Positions 1-5,435 of a stretch of DNA of 10,982 nt are shown piece after piece. The translations under genes and the position numbers were made by a program. This stretch comes from Lachnospiraceae bacterium. GTDB taxonomy: Bacteria; Bacillota; Clostridia; Lachnospirales; Lachnospiraceae. The stretch covers positions 1-10,982 of the forward strand of contig CAAFVW010000084.1 of assembly GCA_900766575.1 (NCBI GenBank). The letters run 5' to 3'. The stretch's first letter is position 1; every line of letters begins with the position of its first letter. The notes under the pieces are model-generated. The model did not search any database. It saw nothing but the letters and a program-made list of their open reading frames with translations, and was not told where the DNA came from.

Positions 1-1
1 A

Positions 2-1912
2 GCCTTCCCCGGTGAGAGTGTCCCTGTGGAGAAGCAGGCAGGCGACCATGTGGTCTCTGCAACCGTGAACAAGGCGGGCTTCTTAAAATGTCGTGCGGAT
101 CGTGTCGGCGATGATACGACGCTGGCACAGATCATCCGTCTGGTGGAAGAGGCCAGTGCCAGCAAGGCTCCCATTGCACAGCTGGCAGATAAGGTGGCAG
201 GGGTCTTCGTGCCTACGGTCATGACCATTTCCCTGATCACTCTGATCGTATGGCTGCTAAACGGTGCCAATGCGGAATTCGCTATTTCCACAGCCATTGC
301 CGTACTGGTGATTTCCTGTCCCTGCGCGCTGGGACTGGCAACTCCGGTGGCTATCATGGTAGGGACCGGCGTAGGAGCAGGTAACGGCATCCTGATCAAG
401 ACCGGGGAAGCCTTACAGCAGGCTAAGGAGATCGACACTGTGGTACTGGACAAGACCGGAACCATCACAAGCGGCAAGTTAAAGGTAGAAGAAGTAGGCG
501 GTTATCAGAGTGATTTCCCTGCGGATGCCATGATGCAGATCGCGGCGGCACTGGAGAAAAAGAGTGAGCATCCGCTGGCAGAGGCGGTAGTGGAATATGC
601 GGAAAGCTTCCAACTGACAATTCCGGAGATCGTGGATTTCAAGGCAACCTTCGGCCGTGGTGTGGAAGGTGCTCTGGCAGCAGATTTCCATGCAGAGAAA
701 GTTGCAAAAAAGGATGGTCCCACGGCGGTATTTTATGCAGGGAAAAGGGATAGTACTGCGGATGTACCGGAAAATTCAGGCAAGATCGCAGAACAGAATC
801 CGGCAACCGGAATTGCAAGATCAGATGCAGACAGTGTGACATTCCCGGCAGGCACAAAGTTCTATGTAGGCAATCTTGCATTTTTACAGGAGAAGAATAT
901 CACACTGCCGCAGGGAGCCGCAGAAGGTCTGAACCGGATGGCAGACGGAGGCATGACACCGCTTCTGGTGGCGCAGGAAGGAAGATTCTTAGGGATCATC
1001 GGTGTATCAGATACTGTCAAAGCCACCTCCTATGAAGCAATCAATGCATGGGAGAAAATGGGCGTCAGGGTCATTATGCTGACCGGAGACAACCGCCGCA
1101 CCGCGGAAGCTGTACGGCAGAAGTTAGGGATCTCCGAAGTCGTGGCAGAGGTACTGCCGCAGGATAAGGAGAAAAAGGTCAGTGAGTTAAAGCGTCAGGG
1201 ACACAAGGTGGCAATGATCGGTGACGGTATCAACGATGCTCCCGCACTGGCGGCAGCAGATGTGGGGATGGCTATCGGCGCAGGTACAGATGTCGCCATG
1301 GAGAGTGCCGACATTATCCTGATGAAAAATGATCTGCGGGATGCGGTGACTGCCATGAAGCTGAGCCGTGCAGTGATCCGCAACATCAAGGAAAATCTGT
1401 TCTGGGCATTTTTCTACAACTGCATCGGCATCCCTCTGGCAGCAGGTGTGTTGTATCCGGCATTCGGAATCCGCTTAAATCCCATGTTCGGTGCGGCGGC
1501 CATGAGCTTGAGCAGTATCTTCGTCGTGACGAATGCATTGCGGTTGAAAGGGTTTAAGAGCGGATTTACCACATTGAAGATTTCCGGTAATGAAAAGACA
1601 ACAAAAATAATGCGTGAAACCACAGATGTAAAAACAGGTATACAGGAAGCACCTGTGGATCAAAATAACAGAGAAGAGAAAGAGAGGACAAACACAATGA
1701 CAAAAGTAATCAGTATCGAGGGAATGATGTGCAACCACTGCACCGGAACCGTACAGAAGGCACTGGAGGCAGTAGAAGGCGTGAAAACCGTTACCATGAG
1801 TCTGGAGCAGAAGAACGCTGCCGTGGAACTGGCATCCGATGTGGCAGATGATGTACTGGCTAAGGCTGTGGTGGATGCCGGATATGAGGTGAAGGGAATT
1901 ATCACAAAATAA
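2..1912 (+). CDS. copA: Copper-exporting P1B-type ATPase with C-terminal HMA domain (5' truncated by window)
   Basis: Inner-membrane ATPase that exports Cu(I) from the cytoplasm. The reading frame is open from base 2, so the true start and the N-terminal part lie outside the window; the GTG at 26 is an internal valine. Visible in order: the end of the actuator domain (PGESVPVEK, 8-34), a membrane pair with the CPC metal site (317-325), the phosphorylation motif DKTGT (449-463), the HP nucleotide-domain motif (569-574), GRGVEG (653-670), TGDN (near 1082-1093), GDGINDAP (1220-1243), and a last membrane pair with YN (1415-1420) and MSLSS (1502-1516). CPC, YN and MxxSS together are the P1B-1 Cu(I) signature. 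A charged linker then leads to an HMA domain with CNHC (1730-1741). Oddities: PGES replaces the usual TGES, about 64 residues separate GRGVEG from YVGN, and an internal ATG with a ribosome site precedes the HMA domain. Family assignment is very secure; copper specificity is inferred from motifs. Confidence 0.96.
   Translation, partial: AFPGESVPVEKQAGDHVVSATVNKAGFLKCRADRVGDDTTLAQIIRLVEEASASKAPIAQLADKVAGVFVPTVMTISLITLIVWLLNGANAEFAISTAIAVLVISCPCALGLATPVAIMVGTGVGAGNGILIKTGEALQQAKEIDTVVLDKTGTITSGKLKVEEVGGYQSDFPADAMMQIAAALEKKSEHPLAEAVVEYAESFQLTIPEIVDFKATFGRGVEGALAADFHAEKVAKKDGPTAVFYAGKRDSTADVPENSGKIAEQNPATGIARSDADSVTFPAGTKFYVGNLAFLQEKNITLPQGAAEGLNRMADGGMTPLLVAQEGRFLGIIGVSDTVKATSYEAINAWEKMGVRVIMLTGDNRRTAEAVRQKLGISEVVAEVLPQDKEKKVSELKRQGHKVAMIGDGINDAPALAAADVGMAIGAGTDVAMESADIILMKNDLRDAVTAMKLSRAVIRNIKENLFWAFFYNCIGIPLAAGVLYPAFGIRLNPMFGAAAMSLSSIFVVTNALRLKGFKSGFTTLKISGNEKTTKIMRETTDVKTGIQEAPVDQNNREEKERTNTMTKVISIEGMMCNHCTGTVQKALEAVEGVKTVTMSLEQKNAAVELASDVADDVLAKAVVDAGYEVKGIITK
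1697..1912 (+). CDS. Possible internally initiated CopZ-like copper chaperone (in frame within copA)
   Basis: An ATG at 1697 lies in the copA frame. It is preceded by AGAGAGG (1681-1687) at a 9-base spacing, as good a ribosome site as most in this window. Translation from it would give a 71-residue protein made only of the HMA fold, with the metal motif MCNHC near residues 11-15, like a free CopZ chaperone that hands Cu(I) to CopA. Known parallel: in E. coli a chaperone is produced from copA, there by ribosomal frameshifting at the 5' end. Here it would come from internal initiation at the 3' end. It could equally be a simple fusion in which the old ribosome site is a leftover in the linker. 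Whether the separate product is made is inference. Confidence 0.4.
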   Translation: MTKVISIEGMMCNHCTGTVQKALEAVEGVKTVTMSLEQKNAAVELASDVADDVLAKAVVDAGYEVKGIITK

Positions 1913-1945
1913 CTTTTTCTAAGAAAGTAAAAAAACTCGCGTGAG

Positions 1946-1988
1946 ATACCGCCGGAATCGTCAGCATAGACGTTCCGGTGGTATTTTT
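1946..1988 (+). terminator. Intrinsic terminator of copA
   Basis: Stem ATACCGCCGGAA (1946-1957) pairs with TTCCGGTGGTAT (1973-1984) over 12 pairs with one G-T wobble, and five T residues follow (1984-1988). It starts 33 bases after the copA stop, so it closes that transcript. Confidence 0.9.
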
Positions 1989-2176
1989 GCTATTTTGGAA
2001 TCGCTGTTTTCAAATTTTTACCGCCTGATTTACGAATATTGGCTGTGCGGCGGTATCGGCAGAAGCAGGCAGTCAGATTCCGGCCTCGGCAGTCCAATGT
2101 CTGACTTTCAAATTAAGTGGATAAATGCGGATCAAGTATTTTCGAAAGATTCTATATAAAGTTTATAATTTCTTAA
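1989..2176. other. Non-coding gap between copA terminator and clpB promoter
   Basis: I see no convincing gene here. A 72-codon open frame at 1941-2159 starts inside the copA terminator, has no ribosome site and resembles no family I know. The only structure is a perfect 7-base inverted repeat, AGTCAGA (2071-2077) and TCTGACT (2100-2106), around a GC-rich 22-base spacer, plus ACCGCC and GGCGGT half-sites around 2020-2053. The stretch from 2107 to the promoter is AT-rich. Confidence 0.5.
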
Positions 2177-2204
2177 TTGATTTTCTTCTGCTATGTGTTA
2201 TATT
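2177..2204 (+). promoter_or_regulatory. Extended -10 promoter for clpB
   Basis: TTGATT (2177-2182), a 16-base spacer and TATATT (2199-2204), with TG at 2196-2197 giving an extended -10 (TGnTATATT). Expected start is around 2211, leaving a leader of about 155 bases before the clpB ATG. I found no CIRCE palindrome and no paired CtsR heptamers around it, so the usual Firmicute heat-shock repressor sites are not evident. Confidence 0.6.
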
Positions 2205-2211
2205 AACTATA

Positions 2212-2245
2212 GAACAGATGAAACAGAAAGCCTGTGAGTCTGTTC
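2212..2245 (+). promoter_or_regulatory. Hairpin at the 5' end of the clpB leader
   Basis: GAACAGA (2212-2218) pairs perfectly with TCTGTTC (2239-2245); inside it ACAG (2223-2226) pairs with CTGT (2232-2235). The hairpin begins at the predicted transcript start, so it could stabilise the mRNA 5' end or be a DNA operator for an unknown repressor. The pairing is visible; the role is inference. Confidence 0.45.
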
Positions 2246-2297
2246 CGACGAATAAAAATTGTCAAAGTTTTTTATGAATGCAGACATTCAACAAGGC

Positions 2298-2321
2298 TCA
2301 GGCAATATTTATTGGCCCTGA
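2298..2321 (+). promoter_or_regulatory. Second hairpin in the clpB leader
   Basis: TCAGG (2298-2302) pairs with CCTGA (2317-2321), and CAAT (2303-2306) with ATTG (2311-2314) around an ATTT loop, with GC at 2315-2316 bulged. It ends 29 bases before the AGGAGG ribosome site of clpB. An AT-rich hairpin here could be thermolabile, which would suit a chaperone gene, but this is speculation. Confidence 0.35.
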
Positions 2322-2365
2322 ATAATTGCAAAAGTGCATAACCTTATGTGAGGAGGCGAACGATT

Positions 2366-4966
2366 ATGAATATTGATAAATTTACACAGAAATCCATAGA
2401 AGCCGTCAACGGCTGTGAAAAGCTCGCCATGGAATATGGCAACCAGGAGATCGAGCAGGAGCATCTGCTGTACAGTCTGCTGACGTTGGATGACAGCCTG
2501 ATCTTAAAGCTTGTGGAAAAGATGGAGATCCAAAAGGATCACTTTGTAAACCGTGCAAAACAGGCTCTGGAGAAAAGAGTAAAGGTGCAGGGTGGTCAGC
2601 CTTATGTCGGTCAGTATCTGAACAAGGTGCTGGTCAGCGCATCAGATGAGGCAAAGCAGATGGGAGATGAATATGTCTCCGTGGAGCATCTGTTCCTTGC
2701 TATGATCAGGAATCCCAACAAGGAGATTGCCGAGATCTGGAAGGAATACGGCATCACAAGAGAGCGTTTTTTACAGGCTCTGTCTACCGTAAGAGGCAAC
2801 CAGAGAGTTACCAGTGACAATCCGGAGGCTACTTACGATACTTTGGAAAAATACGGTCAGGATCTGGTGGAGAAAGCGAGAAACCAGAAGCTGGATCCTG
2901 TCATCGGACGAGACAGTGAGATCCGTAACGTGGTACGTATCCTGTCCCGTAAAACGAAGAACAACCCTGTACTTATCGGTGAACCCGGTGTCGGTAAGAC
3001 CGCCGTGGTGGAAGGGCTGGCACAGCGTATTGTAAAAGGTGATGTACCACAGGGACTGAAGGATAAGAAGATTTTCGCACTGGATATGGGCGCACTGGTA
3101 GCCGGCGCAAAATACAGAGGTGAATTTGAGGAACGTCTGAAAGCCGTACTGGATGATGTGAAGAACAGCGACGGACAGATCATTCTGTTCATTGATGAGC
3201 TGCACACCATTGTCGGCGCGGGCAAGACGGACGGTGCCCTGGATGCGGGCAATATGCTGAAACCTATGCTGGCCCGTGGTGAACTGCACTGTATCGGTGC
3301 TACCACCTTGGATGAATACAGACAGTATATTGAAAAAGATGCCGCTCTGGAAAGGCGTTTCCAGCCGGTTATGGTAGAAGAACCCACCGTGGAGGATACA
3401 ATTTCTATCCTGCGTGGATTGAAGGATCGTTATGAAGTATATCACGGTGTTAAGATCATGGATAATGCGCTGGTAAGTGCAGCCGTACTTTCCAATCGTT
3501 ATATCACCGACAGATTCCTGCCGGATAAAGCGATCGACCTGGTGGATGAAGCCTGCGCCCTGATCAAGACCGAGATGGACAGTATGCCTACGGAACTGGA
3601 TGAACTGCAGCGCAAGGTGACACAGCTGGAGATTGAGGAGACTGCCCTGAAAAAAGAGGATGACCGGATCAGCAAGGAACGTCTGGCAGATCTGCAGAAG
3701 GAACTGGCAGAGTTAAAGGATCAGTTCAATACGAGAAAGGCACAGTGGGATAACGAGAAGGCATCCGTAGATAAGCTTTCCAGGCTGCGTGAGGACAGAG
3801 ACCGTATCAACAACGAGATTCAGATCGCAGAGCGGGAAGGTGATTACGAGAAAGCGGGCAGATTAAAATACAGTGAACTTCCTGCACTGGAGAAACAGCT
3901 GGAGCAGGAGGAAAATAAGGTCGGCGAATCGGATATGTCGCTGGTACATGAAAAGGTATCGGAGGAAGAGATTGCAAGAATCATTTCCCGCTGGACCGGC
4001 ATCCCGGTAGCCAAACTGACCGAGAGTGAGCGTAACAAGACTCTTCACCTTGATGAAGAACTGCACAAACGTGTGGTGGGACAGGATGAAGGCGTGACTA
4101 AAGTTACGGAAGCCATCATCCGTTCCAAAGCCGGTATCAAGGATCCCAGTAAGCCCATCGGTTCCTTCCTGTTCTTGGGACCTACCGGTGTAGGTAAGAC
4201 GGAGCTGGCGAAAAGTCTGGCAGCAGCATTGTTTGACGACGAGAACAACATGGTCCGTATCGATATGAGCGAATACATGGAGAAATATTCTGTTTCCCGT
4301 CTGATCGGTGCACCTCCCGGATACGTAGGATACGAAGAGGGCGGTCAGCTGACCGAGGCAGTGCGGAGAAAACCCTACAGCGTGGTATTGTTTGATGAGA
4401 TCGAGAAGGCGCATCCCGATGTATTCAATGTACTGTTACAGGTACTGGATGACGGGCGTATCACCGATTCTCAGGGTCGTACCGTAGACTTCAAGAATAC
4501 CATCCTGATCATGACCTCCAACATCGGTGCAAGCTATCTGCTGGACGGCATTAACGAAGACGGCACTATCAAGCCGGAGGCAGAGGCAGCAGTCATGAAC
4601 GACCTGCGTGCACATTTCCGTCCGGAATTTCTGAACCGTCTGGATGAGACGATTCTGTTCAAGCCTCTGACCAAGGATAATATCGGCGGCATTATTCATC
4701 TGATCATTGCCGATCTGAATAAGCGTCTGGAGGATAAGCAGCTGACGATCCGCCTGTCGGACGAAGCCATGCAGTACATTGTGGACAATGCTTATGATCC
4801 GGTCTACGGTGCACGACCTCTGAAGCGTTATATCCAGAAGTATGTGGAAACACTGGCTGCCAAGATGATCCTGGCAGACCAGGTGGAGGAGGGCGATACT
4901 ATCGTCATTACCGTAGAGGATGACAAGCTTTCCGCCAAATGTGAGAAAGGCTCTAAAAATAAATAA
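2366..4966 (+). CDS. clpB: ATP-dependent disaggregase ClpB (Hsp100)
   Basis: Cytoplasmic hexameric AAA+ chaperone that, with DnaK, pulls proteins out of aggregates after stress. The ATG at 2366 is chosen because AGGAGG (2351-2356) sits 9 bases upstream; the GTG at 2348 would place that ribosome site inside the gene. The product has 866 residues, about the normal ClpB length. Order: Clp N-domain repeats (about 1-145), first AAA+ module with Walker A GEPGVGKT at 205-212 and Walker B ILFIDE, the long coiled-coil middle domain (about 400-520) that separates ClpB from ClpA and ClpC, then the second AAA+ module with Walker A GPTGVGKT at 605-612, Walker B VVLFDE and the sensor-2 region GARPLKRYIQ near the C-terminus. 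All catalytic motifs are intact. It is monocistronic, with its own promoter and terminator. I see no disruption. Confidence 0.98.
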   Translation: MNIDKFTQKSIEAVNGCEKLAMEYGNQEIEQEHLLYSLLTLDDSLILKLVEKMEIQKDHFVNRAKQALEKRVKVQGGQPYVGQYLNKVLVSASDEAKQMGDEYVSVEHLFLAMIRNPNKEIAEIWKEYGITRERFLQALSTVRGNQRVTSDNPEATYDTLEKYGQDLVEKARNQKLDPVIGRDSEIRNVVRILSRKTKNNPVLIGEPGVGKTAVVEGLAQRIVKGDVPQGLKDKKIFALDMGALVAGAKYRGEFEERLKAVLDDVKNSDGQIILFIDELHTIVGAGKTDGALDAGNMLKPMLARGELHCIGATTLDEYRQYIEKDAALERRFQPVMVEEPTVEDTISILRGLKDRYEVYHGVKIMDNALVSAAVLSNRYITDRFLPDKAIDLVDEACALIKTEMDSMPTELDELQRKVTQLEIEETALKKEDDRISKERLADLQKELAELKDQFNTRKAQWDNEKASVDKLSRLREDRDRINNEIQIAEREGDYEKAGRLKYSELPALEKQLEQEENKVGESDMSLVHEKVSEEEIARIISRWTGIPVAKLTESERNKTLHLDEELHKRVVGQDEGVTKVTEAIIRSKAGIKDPSKPIGSFLFLGPTGVGKTELAKSLAAALFDDENNMVRIDMSEYMEKYSVSRLIGAPPGYVGYEEGGQLTEAVRRKPYSVVLFDEIEKAHPDVFNVLLQVLDDGRITDSQGRTVDFKNTILIMTSNIGASYLLDGINEDGTIKPEAEAAVMNDLRAHFRPEFLNRLDETILFKPLTKDNIGGIIHLIIADLNKRLEDKQLTIRLSDEAMQYIVDNAYDPVYGARPLKRYIQKYVETLAAKMILADQVEEGDTIVITVEDDKLSAKCEKGSKNK

Positions 4967-4976
4967 ACACTAATAT

Positions 4977-5015
4977 AAAAAGCGAAAGTGGCAGACTTGT
5001 CATTTTCGCTTTTTT
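4977..5015 (+). terminator. Intrinsic terminator of clpB
   Basis: AAAAAGCGAAAGTG (4977-4990) pairs with CATTTTCGCTTTTT (5001-5014) with one G-T wobble; the stem extends inward by GCA/TGT around a GACT loop. A T run ends at 5015. The A tract before the stem could let it also work on the opposite strand. Confidence 0.9.
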
Positions 5016-5025
5016 CGTTTAAGAT
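4997..5025 (+). promoter_or_regulatory. Possible promoter for the structured RNA, embedded in the clpB terminator
   Basis: TTGTCA (4997-5002) lies in the loop side of the clpB terminator, and TAAGAT (5020-5025) follows at a 17-base spacing. Transcription would start near 5032, just before the folded element. Alternative -10 boxes are TATAGT (5027-5032) and TAATAT (5035-5040), but neither has a good -35 at the right distance. Weak to moderate match. Confidence 0.35.
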
Positions 5026-5039
5026 GTATAGTAATAATA

Positions 5040-5233
5040 TATGATACCAGGGTCAAAAGGTCTAAGCCCACATGAGCTTGCTCATAAATGGGTGAAAGAC
5101 CTTAGGACCCGCCCCGATATGAGCATAAAAGTGGGATGATAATCCCACGATATGCGAATAGAGGGTAGGATTGTGGTAGTGCGTAGCACGAAGCAATCCG
5201 TAGGTATCAAAGTCGGGGGCTTTTGACCCCGAC
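5040..5233 (+). ncRNA. Highly structured RNA element upstream of the DUF4250 gene
   Basis: The plus strand can fold into a compact multi-helix RNA. Helices seen by eye: closing stem TGATACC (5042-5048) with GGTATCA (5203-5209); AAGGTCT (5057-5063) with AGACCTT (5097-5103), enclosing CCCA/TGGG (5067-5070, 5089-5092) and ATGAG/CTCAT (5072-5076, 5081-5085); ACCC/GGGT (5107-5110, 5163-5166) enclosing GCAT/ATGC (5123-5126, 5152-5155) and GTGGGAT/ATCCCAC (5131-5137, 5142-5148) on a GATA loop; GGATTG/CAATCC (5168-5173, 5194-5199) with inner GTGC/GCAC; and a final hairpin GTCGGGG/CCCCGAC (5212-5218, 5227-5233). The final loop (CTTTTGA, 5220-5226) is complementary to TCAAAAG (5053-5059), giving a pseudoknot. 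No open frame of note lies in it. No U tract follows the last hairpin, so transcription probably runs on into DUF4250, or the RNA is processed. Size and complexity recall the raiA RNA class of Clostridia and Actinobacteria, but I could not compare sequences. A mobile miniature element is the main alternative. Confidence 0.7.
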
Positions 5234-5236
5234 ATC
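5042..5236. repeat. Imperfect terminal inverted repeat bounding the structured element
   Basis: The left end from 5043 (GATACCAGGGTCAAAAG) matches the reverse complement of the right end up to 5236 (GATGTCGGGGTCAAAAG) at 14 of 17 positions. Both flanks are AT-rich with AATAT-like sequence just outside (5036-5040 and 5237-5241), but a clean target duplication is not evident because two extra bases intervene on the left. This fits either the RNA pseudoknot or a small non-autonomous transposable element. Confidence 0.45.
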
Positions 5237-5261
5237 AATATTTTAAAAGTGAGGTTTTTTT

Positions 5262-5435
5262 ATGATACCACAGGATCCGGTCATGTTATTAAGCTTTATC
5301 AATCTGAAACTCCGTGACTACTACGGAAGCCTGGAGCAGCTCTGCGAAGATCTGGATGTGAAGGAACAGGAGATCAGGGATAAGCTGGCATCCATCGATT
5401 ATCATTACAATGAAGAGAGGAATCAGTTTGTATAA
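5262..5435 (+). CDS. DUF4250 domain-containing small protein
   Basis: A 57-residue protein that begins MIPQDPVMLLSFINLKLRDY and ends in a YHYNEERNQFV-type tail. I recognise it as DUF4250, a small family common in Clostridia whose function is unknown to me. The start is supported by GTGAGG (5249-5254), seven bases upstream and separated from the ATG by a run of T. There is no membrane segment or signal peptide. The sequence is predicted to be mostly helical, and its middle (SLEQLCEDLDVKEQEIRDKL) looks like a small helix-turn-helix-like pair, which is suggestive only. It directly follows the structured RNA, which may be its leader, and its 3' end overlaps the likely start of the ASKHA gene, so the two are probably translationally coupled. 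The gene is too short to be picked out by length alone; family resemblance carries the call. Confidence 0.88.
   Translation: MIPQDPVMLLSFINLKLRDYYGSLEQLCEDLDVKEQEIRDKLASIDYHYNEERNQFV

Larger units (their letters stand above)
5040..5270. repeat. Direct repeat TATGATACCA flanking the RNA element; second copy covers the DUF4250 start
   Basis: TATGATACCA occurs at 5040-5049 and 5261-5270. The second copy contains the ATG (5262-5264) and the Ile-Pro codons of DUF4250. GGTATCA (5203-5209) can pair fully with TGATACC of either copy (5042-5048 or 5263-5269), so the two pairings exclude each other. Because Met-Ile-Pro is, as I recall, the usual DUF4250 start, part of the match may be forced by coding. 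Confidence 0.5.

Noticed and set aside
1941..2159. A 72-codon plus-strand open frame after copA
   Set aside because: It begins in the copA terminator, has no ribosome site and a composition unlike the real genes.
2259..2280. CtsR-like site (TGTCAAA) in the clpB leader
   Set aside because: Only one half-site is present; the required tandem heptamer is missing. A CIRCE palindrome was also looked for and not found.
2348..2365. GTG start for clpB at 2348
   Set aside because: It would put the AGGAGG ribosome site inside the gene; the ATG at 2366 has ideal spacing and the normal ClpB N-terminus.
2771..3445. A 224-codon antisense open frame (and others up to 4699) inside clpB
   Set aside because: These are shadows of the fully intact ClpB frame, with no ribosome site or family resemblance.
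5040..5236. Group II intron or IS200/IS605-type remnant behind the clpB terminator
   Set aside because: No GUGYG 5' end, no domain V-like hairpin, no reverse transcriptase, TnpA or TnpB frame; the size and helices fit a small folded RNA better.
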